Below are positions 25,696 to 33,961 of a stretch of DNA of 64,000 nt, piece by piece (positions within the stretch are counted from its first letter, which is position 1; each line of letters starts with the position of its first letter). The notes under the pieces were generated by a model. The model did not search any database. It was not told the origin of the DNA and worked only from the letters and a program-made list of their open reading frames with translations. Both the position numbers and the translations under genes were made by a program. The stretch is from NCBI RefSeq assembly GCF_902499125.1, contig NZ_CABVPX010000014.1:62001-126000 (forward strand). The letters run 5' to 3'. This stretch comes from Burkholderia arboris. Its GTDB lineage: Bacteria > Pseudomonadota > Gammaproteobacteria > Burkholderiales > Burkholderiaceae.

Positions 25696-26544
25696 TCAGC
25701 GATGGGCGCGCGCGCTCGCGTCGTAGAAGCGAATATCTTCGCCTTCGCGCAGGTCGAGCACCTCGCAGCCGGTATCGGTGACTGCCACCACATGCTCCCA
25801 ATAGACGGCCAGCGACTTGTCGGCGGTTTGGGCGGCCCGCGTCACGTTGTTCAAACGGATGCCTTCCCCCGATCCGGCACAGATGAACGGTTCGACCGTG
25901 ATGACCATGCCCTTCTCGAGCACCCTTCCTTCATTGACGGACGACTCGTAGTAGGGGATCAGCCAGCCATCCGCGTGGACTTGCCCAGTCGAATGGCCCG
26001 TCCCGCTGGGCACGCGCAGCATGGAGAAGCCGAAGGATTCGACATAGGCCTGAACGCGCCGTGCGATGTCCTGGAGTTTTGCGCCAGGGCGAACCAGGCT
26101 GATGCCAAGACACATGGCCTGATACCCGACGGACATCAGCAGGCGCGCCTCGGAGCTGGTCTCTTCGCCAACGATCCACATACGTTGCGTATCGCCGCAC
26201 CATCCGTTCTTCTTGATGCTGACATCCACCCCGAACAAATCCCCCTTCTTCAGTGGCAGGTCGTTCGGCTCGCCACTGAAGGCGTTCTCGTTGTGGGCGA
26301 TCGAAATACAGGCGTACTGGCTCGAGTCGTACCCGGAGAGGTCTTCCCGGTCGATTTCCGCGTGGTACTTGTTGACGATCAGGTCGTAGGCGATGTCGTT
26401 GATCTGACGCGAAGTCACGCCGGGCTGAATGTGCGGGGTGAGATCCTGCAGAACCTGTGCCGCGATGCGCCCGGCCACCCGCAGCATCGCGATCTCTTCG
26501 GGCGTCTTGATGGAAATCTTGTTGTAGTCGACGTTTTGCATCAT
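25696..26544 (-). CDS. map: atypical type I methionine aminopeptidase
   Basis: A 282-residue M24A-family peptidase. By alignment with E. coli MetAP the five metal ligands are kept: Asp in GVDVSIKKNG, Asp in CGDTQRMW, His in GTGHSTGQVHADGW, Glu in VITVEPFICAG and Glu in YWEHVVAVTDTGCE; the second His of GQVH is kept too. The substrate-contacting His79 region (E. coli VVHGIP) reads AFSGEP, so that histidine is replaced. It is not next to rpsB or glnD-type genes, so it is a secondary copy, perhaps processing special substrates. It starts at tandem ATG codons (26544/26541). Confidence 0.8.
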   Translation of the reverse strand: MMQNVDYNKISIKTPEEIAMLRVAGRIAAQVLQDLTPHIQPGVTSRQINDIAYDLIVNKYHAEIDREDLSGYDSSQYACISIAHNENAFSGEPNDLPLKKGDLFGVDVSIKKNGWCGDTQRMWIVGEETSSEARLLMSVGYQAMCLGISLVRPGAKLQDIARRVQAYVESFGFSMLRVPSGTGHSTGQVHADGWLIPYYESSVNEGRVLEKGMVITVEPFICAGSGEGIRLNNVTRAAQTADKSLAVYWEHVVAVTDTGCEVLDLREGEDIRFYDASARAHR

Positions 26545-26763
26545 GTTTCACCGAGTATGTTGAGGTTGAAAGCATGCCGCGATACTGGAGAGCGCAATTC
26601 CGGTGGCCGGTATCTGACCGAGACATCCAGAACGGATGCAATGGCTTCTCGTGCCGCAGCTTCGTGTCAATGCAGTACCGATTGCACTGTGTGAACCGAG
26701 TATGTTGCGGGCGGCACCATGAGTCCAACGACGAATATTCACGTTAGATGTGAACGGAATTTG

Positions 26764-26846
26764 ACGCGAAACTGCTCAAGCCGATCGATGCGGCGATGGG
26801 GCCGATCCTGCTGGGGCTCGGCGCGAAGCTGGCGCTGGATCGGTAA
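26764..26846 (+). pseudogene. 3' remnant of a LysE-family gene
   Basis: The sequence encodes AKLLKPIDAAMGPILLGLG then AKLALDR and a stop, nearly identical to the C-terminus of the LysE gene ending at 21283. Only about 80 bases of similarity remain, and the upstream part is absent. It is a truncated duplicate or the scar of recombination between related exporter genes. A terminator follows at 26929. Confidence 0.7.
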
Positions 26847-26928
26847 CTCGGGTTGGAGGTCGTGCTTCAGTATCGAACGTAAGCAACATACGGCTTCGTG
26901 ACAATGCGCAGCAATATGCTTCAACGAC

Positions 26929-26953
26929 AAAGCCGGCCTTGTGCCGGCTTTGC
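26929..26953 (+). terminator. rho-independent terminator
   Basis: AAAGCCGGC (26929-26937), loop CTTGT, GCCGGCTTT (26943-26951). The nine-base stem is perfect, with A/T-rich ends on both sides, so it could work in both directions. It lies downstream of the LysE remnant. Confidence 0.65.
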
Positions 26954-27041
26954 TGGTGTGTGCCGCCGCCGGCATTGGCCGGGCGATCCTTCCGAAGTAG
27001 GATCGGCATTACTTTGACGTTATGCGTGGGAGCGAGGATCG

Positions 27042-27548
27042 ATGAAAAAAGTTGGTTTCGTTGCGATCGCCATGGCGATTTCCTGTCAAGGAAGGGCCGC
27101 TGCGCCGAACGAAGATCTGGTTAAAAGCTGCCTTCTTGCGCAGTCCGTCGCGCCAACAGTTGCGATCGAGGCCATCAATACGCATGAAGTTCTGCAGGAG
27201 GACAACTACGCAGGCGGCTTCGACGCAAGCTATCTCGTCAAACATGAAGGCACCGACGTCGGCTACGCGGAACGGAAGTCGACACCGGCATTGATCTACG
27301 CTGGAAAACTCTATCGGTTGTCCGCGGCCAGGCCCGTTGGAAAGAACGGCGGAATCAAGCCGGCCGCATTCAATCCGTCGCTCGCGGAGTGGAGCATCGC
27401 AAGAGAAGGCCGTCAGCGCTATCTCTGCGTGAGCTTTGATTTCGACGGGTTGGGGCGAAGCGGGTCGTTTCAGAACGTTCACGGCGGGTACCTCCTGAAC
27501 GCACAAACCAAAGACTTGTACTTTGCTGCCCGTGACGTCAGGAAGTGA
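27042..27548 (+). CDS. secreted protein of unknown function
   Basis: A 168-residue protein with a signal peptide (MKKVGFVAIAMAISCQGRAAA, cleavage near AAA). The mature part has two cysteines (KSCLLAQ, YLCVSFDFDG), suggesting one disulfide, and mixed alpha/beta composition ending LLNAQTKDLYFAARDVRK. I recognise no family. It is monocistronic: the upstream element is a terminator, and the downstream gene converges from the other strand. Confidence 0.6.
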   Translation: MKKVGFVAIAMAISCQGRAAAPNEDLVKSCLLAQSVAPTVAIEAINTHEVLQEDNYAGGFDASYLVKHEGTDVGYAERKSTPALIYAGKLYRLSAARPVGKNGGIKPAAFNPSLAEWSIAREGRQRYLCVSFDFDGLGRSGSFQNVHGGYLLNAQTKDLYFAARDVRK

Positions 27549-27630
27549 ATCATCCTATCTCCACGACGAACACATCGTGCAGGGGTAGCGAAATCATTCG
27601 ACGACCGACTAACCCTGCACAACCCGGCGC

Positions 27631-29067
27631 TCAATTCTCCGCCACAGCCTCCACTTCCGGCCCACCCGCCGTCTCATTCCTGCTCCACCCACCCCCAAGC
27701 GACCGATACAACGCCACCGCCGCCAGCGCATGCTCGCGCTTGACCTGATTGAGCGAATCCGAATCCCGCAGATACACCTCCTGCGCCGACAGCACATCCA
27801 GAAAATCCGTCGCGCCGCCCTTGTAGAGCTGATTCGCCAACCCAAGCGCCTTGTCCGACGCAGAAAGCGCGCTACCCAGCTTCCGCGCAGCCTCATCCGA
27901 ACTGACGAGATTCGCTCGCGAGTCTTCGACTTCCCGCAACGCTTGCAGCATCGTCTGCCGTAACCCGAGTTCCGACTCGCGCATCCGGCTTTCGCTCTGC
28001 GAGATATCGGCGGTAATCCGCCCTGCGTTGAAGATCGGGCTCGTCGCACTCAACGCCGCGCTGAACAGGTTATCGGTCAACGTCGGCAACCCGAGATACG
28101 AAGCCGCGAGAATCCCGTCCGTCAGATTCAACGAAAACTTCGGATACCGTTCGGCCTTAGCCACGCCCACTTGCGCCGCACGCCGTTCGACCTGCGCATA
28201 GGCCGTCAGCACATCCGGCCGCCGCAACAACGCCTGCGAAGGCAGCGTTCCCGGCGCACCAACCGGCGGCGCGGGAATCTCACCGGCCTGCGCCAGCAAC
28301 AGCCGATCGATCGATTCCGGCGTGCGCCCCGAATACACGGCAATCAGATTGAGCTGATGCGAGATCTGCGCCTGCGTCGGCGGAATCCGCGCCTCGAGCG
28401 CATCGAGCTGGTTCTGCGCACGTGTGACGTCAAGCTCGGTCGACAGCCCGAACGCCTGCCGCTTGCGCGTGAGTTCGAGCGCATGCTGCCGGATCTTCGC
28501 GTTGTCCTGCAGGATCTTCAATTCCTGCTGCGCCCAGCGCAGATCGACATACGCGGATGCTGCATCGGCCGCGAGTGCGAGCCGCATCGCATCTTCCGCA
28601 TGCTTTTGCCCGACGAGTTCCGCCTGAGCGGCAAGCAAATCGAGCCGTTCGCCGCCGAACACATCGGGCGACCAGCTCAACGCGAGCCCCGCGCCAGCCT
28701 GCCGCACATACCCGAGCGGCGGCGGCGTATTCTGCCGCGCGTCGGCCGCATGCGCAGTCGCATCGAGTTCGGGCAGCAGCACCGCGCGTTTCTGCACGGT
28801 CAGCGCCTGCGCCTGCTTCACGCGTTCGGCCGCTGCCTGCAGATCGAGGTTGCCGTCGAGCACGGTCGCGATCAGCTTGTCGAGCACGGGGTCGTGGAAT
28901 TGCGCCCACCATGCGACGGCGTCGATGTCCGCGCGCGGCACGTCGGTATCCCATGCAGTAGGCGCGAGCGTCCGAACGGATTCGTCCAGCGCCGGATGCT
29001 GCGCGGGCTGCACTGCACACCCTGCGGCGAACGCGCTGACAGCCAGCGCGAGAAATAGCTTTTTCAT
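27631..29067 (-). CDS. outer-membrane efflux lipoprotein, NodT/OprM family
   Basis: A 478-residue TolC-type channel subunit. The lipobox AAGC (Cys at residue 17) marks a lipoprotein. The body shows the two structural repeats of the OEP family: WWAQFHDPVLDKLIATVLDGNLDL and the coiled-coil half starting VKQAQAL, then LRRPDVLTAYAQVERRAAQVGVAKAERYP with a second hairpin (GATDFLDVLSAQEVYLRDS). It forms the outer-membrane duct of a tripartite pump with the HlyD and MFS proteins encoded just upstream; its start lies 18 bases after the MFS stop. Last gene of the operon. Confidence 0.9.
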   Translation of the reverse strand: MKKLFLALAVSAFAAGCAVQPAQHPALDESVRTLAPTAWDTDVPRADIDAVAWWAQFHDPVLDKLIATVLDGNLDLQAAAERVKQAQALTVQKRAVLLPELDATAHAADARQNTPPPLGYVRQAGAGLALSWSPDVFGGERLDLLAAQAELVGQKHAEDAMRLALAADAASAYVDLRWAQQELKILQDNAKIRQHALELTRKRQAFGLSTELDVTRAQNQLDALEARIPPTQAQISHQLNLIAVYSGRTPESIDRLLLAQAGEIPAPPVGAPGTLPSQALLRRPDVLTAYAQVERRAAQVGVAKAERYPKFSLNLTDGILAASYLGLPTLTDNLFSAALSATSPIFNAGRITADISQSESRMRESELGLRQTMLQALREVEDSRANLVSSDEAARKLGSALSASDKALGLANQLYKGGATDFLDVLSAQEVYLRDSDSLNQVKREHALAAVALYRSLGGGWSRNETAGGPEVEAVAEN

Positions 29068-29085
29068 GATGATGATCCCTTGGCC

Positions 29086-30660
29086 TCAGTGCGCGTCCGG
29101 CGGCGGCGCGTTCAACGTAATGGGTTTGGAAAACGCGACGGCAAGCAGCGCGACGACGAAACACAGCGACAGTGCGTAGTACGCATCGGCATAAGTGAGC
29201 GTGAGCGCTTCGCGATAGATCAGCCGATGCAGGTTCGCGAGCCCGGCCTGCGCGGTATTCAGCGTATTGCCAGCAACAGAGCCCCAGTACGCAGCTTGCC
29301 GATCGAGCAGCGACGCGATCTGCGGTTCCCCGGCGCTCACGTGCTCGTTCAAGCGCAGGTAGTGAAAATTCAGCCGGTCGTTGAGCATCGTCGCGCTCAC
29401 CGCGATGCCGATCGCACCGCCGAGGTTACGCATCAGATTGAACAACCCGCTCGCCGATTTCAGCCGCGACTGCGGCAGCGAGCCGAGCGCCATCGTCACG
29501 ATCGGCGGCACGCTGAATTGCTGGCCGATGCCGCGCAACGCCTGCGGCAGCAGCAGTTCCTGCCAGCCCCAGTCGTGCGTGATCGGCGTGTACAGGTAGC
29601 AGCCGAGGCCGAAACAGATCAGCCCGAACACGAGCAGCGCCCGCATGCTGAAGTAACGCGCGGCGAACGCATACGCACAGAGCGCGAGCAACTGGAACGC
29701 GCCGACCGACAGCAGCGCCATGCCAATTTGCAGCGAGCTGAACGCACGCACCTGCGCGAGAAACAGCGGCGTGAGAAACACGGTCACGAAGATCCCGATG
29801 CCGGTCACGAACGACAGCAGGCTGCCGATTCCGAAGTTGCGCACGGCGAGGGCACGCAGGTCGACGATCGGATCGTCGGCGGTCAACGCATGCACGAGGA
29901 ACAGGAAGCCGCAGATGCCGGAGATCCACGCGCAGATGACGATGGCATCGTCGCCGAACCAGTTCTTGCGCGGGCCTTCTTCGAGCACGTATTCGAGGCA
30001 GCCGAGGAAGCCCGACATCAGCGCGATGCCGAGATAGTCGCCGCGCTTGATGAGGCTGAGATCGGGCTCGTCGATATGCACGTAACGCGGCACGAGCGCA
30101 GCCACCGCGATGCCCGGCACGAGGTTCAGGTAGAACAGCCAGTGCCACGACCATTGATCGGTGATCCAGCCGCCGATCACGGGCCCGATCGCCGGCGCGA
30201 GCGACGCGAGCGCGCCGATGGTCGTCGACGCGATCAGCCGCTGCTTGCCCGGAAACAGCACGAACGCGGTGGTGAACACGGTCGGGATCATCGCGGCGCC
30301 GAGTGCGCCCTGCAGCCCGCGAAACAGGATCATCGAGTTGATGTCCCACGCGAGCCCGCACAGCATGCTGGTGATCGTGAAGCCGACGGCCGACGCGACG
30401 AACAGCCAGCGCGTCGACATCACCTTCGACAGCCAGCCCGACATCGGGATCACGATGATCTCGGCGATCAGGTAGGCGGTCTGCACCCACGACAACTCGT
30501 CCTGGCTCGCGGAAAGCCCGCCGCCGATGTCGCGCAGCGACGATGCGACGATCTGGATGTCGAGCGTCGCCATGAAGAAGCCGACGCACATCAGCGCGAA
30601 CGCGAACACGCGCTGTCTGGTCGGTTGCGACGCGGGGTCGCCGGAAAACGCGGTGGTCAT
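29086..30660 (-). CDS. DHA2-family drug:H+ antiporter, EmrB/QacA type
   Basis: A 524-residue, 14-TM major facilitator. Motif C of DHA2 pumps is visible (GALASLAPAIGPVIGGWITD), as are motif A-like GWLSKVMSTRWLFVASAVGF and the N-terminal FFMATLDIQIVASSL. It would extrude hydrophobic toxicants through the HlyD and OprM-type partners. The gene lies between hlyD (13 bases) and the outer-membrane gene (18 bases) and is clearly co-transcribed. The substrate is unknown; regulators of this class usually respond to phenolic or aromatic compounds. Confidence 0.92.
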   Translation of the reverse strand: MTTAFSGDPASQPTRQRVFAFALMCVGFFMATLDIQIVASSLRDIGGGLSASQDELSWVQTAYLIAEIIVIPMSGWLSKVMSTRWLFVASAVGFTITSMLCGLAWDINSMILFRGLQGALGAAMIPTVFTTAFVLFPGKQRLIASTTIGALASLAPAIGPVIGGWITDQWSWHWLFYLNLVPGIAVAALVPRYVHIDEPDLSLIKRGDYLGIALMSGFLGCLEYVLEEGPRKNWFGDDAIVICAWISGICGFLFLVHALTADDPIVDLRALAVRNFGIGSLLSFVTGIGIFVTVFLTPLFLAQVRAFSSLQIGMALLSVGAFQLLALCAYAFAARYFSMRALLVFGLICFGLGCYLYTPITHDWGWQELLLPQALRGIGQQFSVPPIVTMALGSLPQSRLKSASGLFNLMRNLGGAIGIAVSATMLNDRLNFHYLRLNEHVSAGEPQIASLLDRQAAYWGSVAGNTLNTAQAGLANLHRLIYREALTLTYADAYYALSLCFVVALLAVAFSKPITLNAPPPDAH

Positions 30661-30673
30661 CGTCGTCTCCCGC

Positions 30674-31768
30674 TCAGTTCGCGTGGTCGGTATGCACGGT
30701 CACGACCGCCGACAGGCCGGGGCGCAGCACGTGTTCGATACCGGGTTGCGGATCGAGATGCACGCGCACGGGCACGCGCTGGACGATCTTCGTGAAGTTG
30801 CCGGTCGCGTTCTCGGGCGGCAGCACGCTGAAGGTCGCGCCGGTCGCGGGCGCGACGCTGTCGACGCGGCCGTGCAGCCGCGTGCTCGACGCGTCGAGTG
30901 CGACGTCGACGCGATCGCCCGCGCGCATCTTGCGCAACTGGTCTTCCTTGAAGTTCGCGTCGATCCACAGCCCGGAGGCCGGCACGACCGTCAGCAGCGG
31001 CACGCCGACGTTCGCGAGCATCCCGACGCGGCCCGTGCGGTTGCCGACGTAACCGTCGACCGGCGAGCGGATCGTCGTGTATTCGACGTTGAGCGCCGCG
31101 ACGCGCTGCGCGGCGAGCGCGGTGTTCACGCGGGCCTGTGCATCGGCGAGCTGCGCACCGAGCACGTCGAGCTGTCGCTTCGATGCGAGCAGTGCGGCGT
31201 CGCTGCGTTCGACGGCCGCACCGGCTTTCGAGTAATCGGCGTCCGCGCGCTCGACGATCTGGTTCGACACGGCGTCGGATTTGACGAGTTCGCGGTAGCG
31301 CACGCGGTCCGACGCGGCGCGCGTGAGTTCGGCCGACGATGCGTTCTTGTCGGCCGCATGCTGGCCGATCACCGCGAATTGCAGTTGCTGCTTCGCTTCG
31401 AGTTCGGTCACGGCGGAGCGCGCGCTGTCGACTTCGGCGGTTGCCTGGGCGAGCTTCGCGTCGTAGTCGCGCGCATCGAGCTGCACGAGCACGTCGCCGG
31501 CTTTCACGCGCTGGTTGTCGGTCACGAGAATCCTGTCGACGAAGCCGTTGACCTTCGGCGCGAGCACCGTCACGTCGCCGCCGACATACGCATCGTCGGT
31601 GCTCTCCTGGAAGCGCAGCACGAACAGCCAGTCGAGCACGGCCGCGGCCACGACGACGACGGTGACGCCTACCGCGATGCGCATCCACGGCACGCGGCGT
31701 TGCTGCTTCGCGGGCCGCTCGGTTGTGGCTGCTTCGCGCGATGCGGCAGCGGCTTGGGTCGTTTCCAT
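30674..31768 (-). CDS. HlyD/EmrA-family periplasmic adaptor
   Basis: A 364-residue membrane fusion protein: cytoplasmic N-terminus, one TM helix (about 28-50), biotinyl-lipoyl-like halves (TDDAYVGGDVTVLAPKVNGF and YTTIRSPVDGYVGNRTGRVG), an alpha-helical hairpin between them, and a beta-barrel domain (GLWIDANFKEDQLRKMRAGD, VRVHLDPQPG). It bridges the inner-membrane antiporter and the outer-membrane channel. First gene of the efflux trio on the minus strand, 64 bases after marR. A copy of the GYATRTGCACWTRT motif lies 13 bases upstream of its start codon. Confidence 0.92.
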   Translation of the reverse strand: METTQAAAASREAATTERPAKQQRRVPWMRIAVGVTVVVVAAAVLDWLFVLRFQESTDDAYVGGDVTVLAPKVNGFVDRILVTDNQRVKAGDVLVQLDARDYDAKLAQATAEVDSARSAVTELEAKQQLQFAVIGQHAADKNASSAELTRAASDRVRYRELVKSDAVSNQIVERADADYSKAGAAVERSDAALLASKRQLDVLGAQLADAQARVNTALAAQRVAALNVEYTTIRSPVDGYVGNRTGRVGMLANVGVPLLTVVPASGLWIDANFKEDQLRKMRAGDRVDVALDASSTRLHGRVDSVAPATGATFSVLPPENATGNFTKIVQRVPVRVHLDPQPGIEHVLRPGLSAVVTVHTDHAN

Positions 31769-31780
31769 CGATTCACCTAT

Positions 31781-31794
31781 GTATATGCACTTAT
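31781..31794 (-). promoter_or_regulatory. candidate MarR operator upstream of the hlyD gene
   Basis: GTATATGCACTTAT as read on the + strand, in the 64-base gap between marR and hlyD. It is one of three copies of the motif GYATRTGCACWTRT in this region (others at 32261-32274 and 33334-33347). Confidence 0.6.
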
Positions 31795-31832
31795 CAAAAC
31801 GATCGGCGACGTCGCGTCGATCGGGGAAGGGG

Positions 31833-32264
31833 CTAGCGTTCCGGCAGGTTGTGCGTGATCCGGAACAGTTCGTCTCTGAGGCGGGCCGCCTGCGTCGGCC
31901 CGAAGCGCCGCTCGAACGCTTCCTGCGCGGCGAGCCAGTGCACGTGCGCGTCGGCGACCTTCGTTTCGCCGTGCGCGGTCAGCGCGAAGGTCTGGCGGCG
32001 GTGCGGCGGTTCGATCCGGCCCATCACCAGCGCCGCGCCGACGAGCGGCTTGAGCGCGCGCAGCAGCGCGGTGCGTTCGATCACCAGTACGCTCGACAGT
32101 GCCGCCATCGTCAGGCCCGGCCGGTCGCGCAGCAGCGCGAGAATGCTGTACTGCGACGGCGTCACGCCCGCCTGCGACAGATAGCGCTCGTAGAACTGCG
32201 AGATCCGGCGGGCGGCTTGCCGGACCGCAAAGCAATCGTCGTCGGTGAGGGTGATCTTGTGCAT
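31833..32264 (-). CDS. MarR-family repressor of the efflux operon
   Basis: A 143-residue winged-helix regulator with the MarR core GVTPSQYSILALLRDRPGLT, VLVIERTALLRALKPLVGAA and a wing near MGRIEPPHRRQTFALTAHG. It uses ATG 32264; a GTG six bases upstream is possible. The start codon lies inside a palindromic copy of the shared motif, as expected for autorepression. It is transcribed with or just ahead of the EmrAB-OprM-type genes, so it is probably their ligand-responsive repressor. It is a clear paralogue of the MarR at 33360-33788. Confidence 0.88.
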   Translation of the reverse strand: MHKITLTDDDCFAVRQAARRISQFYERYLSQAGVTPSQYSILALLRDRPGLTMAALSSVLVIERTALLRALKPLVGAALVMGRIEPPHRRQTFALTAHGETKVADAHVHWLAAQEAFERRFGPTQAARLRDELFRITHNLPER

Positions 32265-32274
32265 GTGCACATGT
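32261..32274 (-). promoter_or_regulatory. candidate MarR operator overlapping the marR start
   Basis: GCATGTGCACATGT, containing the perfect palindrome ATGTGCACAT (32263-32272). It covers the ATG of the marR gene, so binding would block its own expression. Confidence 0.6.
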
Positions 32275-32345
32275 TAGGGCGCAGGCAGCCGCGAATCGAT
32301 GGGCGGGGCAGGATCAGATTGGTGTCGTGGCTGTACCAATCGCCA

Positions 32346-33266
32346 TCAGGCGGCCGCAGGGACGATCCAGCCTTCGCGGTCGCAATAGGCGGCCGTGTAG
32401 TCGATGAAGGCTTTCACTTTCGCGGGGAGCAGCACGCGGTTCGCGTAGGCGAGCTTGATTTCGACGAACGCGTCGACGAGGTCGGCATCCGCCAGCAACT
32501 GCACGAGCGCGCCCGACGCGAGTTCGGCCTGGACGAGCGCTTTCGGGACGACGCCGATGCCGAAGTCGTGCATCACCATTTCGCGGTTGAAGACGGGGCT
32601 GTTCGACGAGATGTCGAAGCGGAACGGCACGGTGAGCAGGTCGCCGTCGACGCGGAACGACAGCGCGGGCCGGCGCAGCGACGGCGACAGCGGCACGAAC
32701 GCATGATCCGCGAGGTCGGCCGGCGTTTCGGGGCGCGCATGTTCGCGCAGGTACGCGGGCGTCGCGACGATCACGACCGGAATGCGATCGACCAGCCGCA
32801 CGACGGTCGATTCGCTCGTCAGCATGTACGGCACGACGATGCCGATGTCGTAGCCTTCGCCGACGAGATCGACCGGGCGCTCGGTGAGCGTGACGTCGAG
32901 GCGCACCTTCGGATGCGCGCTCTTGAAGCCGGCGATCAGCGGCACGAGCCGGTTCAGCGCGGCCGTCGTATGCGCGACGAGGCGCAGCAGGCCTTCGGGT
33001 TCGCGGGTGTGCGTCTGCGCTTCGACTTCGAGCGCATCGAGTTCGTCGAGCACGGCCGCGCAGCGTTCGTAGATGCGCTCGGCCGTTTCGGTCAGCGACA
33101 CCTGGCGCGTGGTCCGGTGCAGCAGCCGGCTGCCGAAGCGCGCCTCCAGATCGGCGACCGCGCGCGACACGACGGGCCGCGCGAGGCCGTGCATGTCGGC
33201 GGCGCGCGTGAAGCTGCGCATCTCCACCACCGACCGGAAAATCCGCAGCTTGTCGATGTAGTCCAT
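32346..33266 (-). CDS. LysR-family transcriptional regulator
   Basis: A 306-residue LTTR with HTH segment RIFRSVVEMRSFTRAADMHG and RPVVSRAVADLEARFGSRLL, then HRTTRQVSLTETAERIYERC. The effector domain has VTLTERPVDLVGEGYDIGIV, as in the CrgA/AaeR-like subgroup that often controls aromatic efflux or oxidation genes. It lies between two paralogous MarR genes, divergent from the second across a 93-base region, and upstream of the efflux operon on the same strand. Its targets could be any of these. Confidence 0.85.
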   Translation of the reverse strand: MDYIDKLRIFRSVVEMRSFTRAADMHGLARPVVSRAVADLEARFGSRLLHRTTRQVSLTETAERIYERCAAVLDELDALEVEAQTHTREPEGLLRLVAHTTAALNRLVPLIAGFKSAHPKVRLDVTLTERPVDLVGEGYDIGIVVPYMLTSESTVVRLVDRIPVVIVATPAYLREHARPETPADLADHAFVPLSPSLRRPALSFRVDGDLLTVPFRFDISSNSPVFNREMVMHDFGIGVVPKALVQAELASGALVQLLADADLVDAFVEIKLAYANRVLLPAKVKAFIDYTAAYCDREGWIVPAAA

Positions 33267-33323
33267 GTCCGTCTCCTTGACGCGCGGGCCGGCCGCCGGC
33301 CTCGGGTTACGGCGGAGTGTACA

Positions 33324-33350
33324 TTGACTTTATGCATATGCACATATAAA
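33324..33350 (+). promoter_or_regulatory. promoter of the second marR gene with embedded operator
   Basis: TTGACT (33324-33329) and TATAAA (33345-33350) with a 15-base spacer. The third copy of the shared motif, GCATATGCACATAT (33334-33347), fills the spacer and overlaps the -10, the ideal place for repression. Confidence 0.55.
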
Positions 33351-33359
33351 TTGCCGAAC

Positions 33360-33788
33360 ATGAACGACACCTCGATTGCCCAAGCGTGCCACTGCCTCGC
33401 GCTGCGTCAGGCGGCGCGCTTCGTCACGCAACTGTACGAACGCCATCTGGCCCCGGTCGGCGTCACGCCCGCGCAGTTCTCGATCATGGCGAACCTGACG
33501 TACCGGCCTGGCCTGTTGATGAGCGAACTCGCCGACAAGCTCGTGATGGACCGCACGACGCTGCTGCGCGCGCTGAAGCCGCTGCAGCGCGACGGTTTCG
33601 TCGAGACGGCCGCGTCCGAACACGATGCGCGTGCGCATGCGCTGCACCTGACGCAGCTCGGCGAGCGCACGTTCGCGCAAGCGAAGGTCGCGTGGCAGGC
33701 GGCGCAGAACGAATTCGAGACGCAGTTCGGCAGCGAGCGTGCGAAGGCGTTGCGCGGCGAGCTGTTCAACCTGACCGCTGAACGCTAG
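33360..33788 (+). CDS. second MarR-family regulator
   Basis: A 142-residue MarR protein. It aligns along its whole length with the MarR at 31833-32264 (LRQAARFVTQLYERHLAPVG / GVTPAQFSIMANLTYRPGLL / DRTTLLRALKPLQRDGFVET). ATG 33360 sits 10 bases after the probable -10, so the transcript may have almost no leader. It is divergent from the LysR gene. Sharing one operator type with its paralogue implies cross-regulation of the efflux operon by two related repressors. Confidence 0.86.
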   Translation: MNDTSIAQACHCLALRQAARFVTQLYERHLAPVGVTPAQFSIMANLTYRPGLLMSELADKLVMDRTTLLRALKPLQRDGFVETAASEHDARAHALHLTQLGERTFAQAKVAWQAAQNEFETQFGSERAKALRGELFNLTAER

Positions 33789-33854
33789 ACGAACTGGAGC
33801 CGAATTCGAGCCATTGGCCATCGTGGTGGTCTCTCGTAACGGGAATTGGTCTTT

Positions 33855-33896
33855 AAACTGCCCGGATTGATGTCGATCTGGACAGTTTTTATTTCC
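33855..33896 (+). terminator. inverted repeat with T-run after the second marR gene
   Basis: AAACTG-CCC (33855-33863), then GG-ACAGTTT (33880-33888) followed by TTATTT. Arms are nine bases with one mismatch. It reads as a weak terminator for marR but lies about 70 bases before the aconitase X gene and could instead be an operator for it. Confidence 0.4.
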
Positions 33897-33961
33897 AGTT
33901 GTAGAGTCCTCTGACGGATTTCACGGGCCGGCGCCGCCGCCCGAGTCACGAGGAGCAATCG

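Noticed and set aside
31515..33359. Long plus-strand frame leading into the second marR
   Set aside because: It is a shadow of the minus-strand hlyD, marR and LysR genes; the MarR protein begins at ATG 33360.
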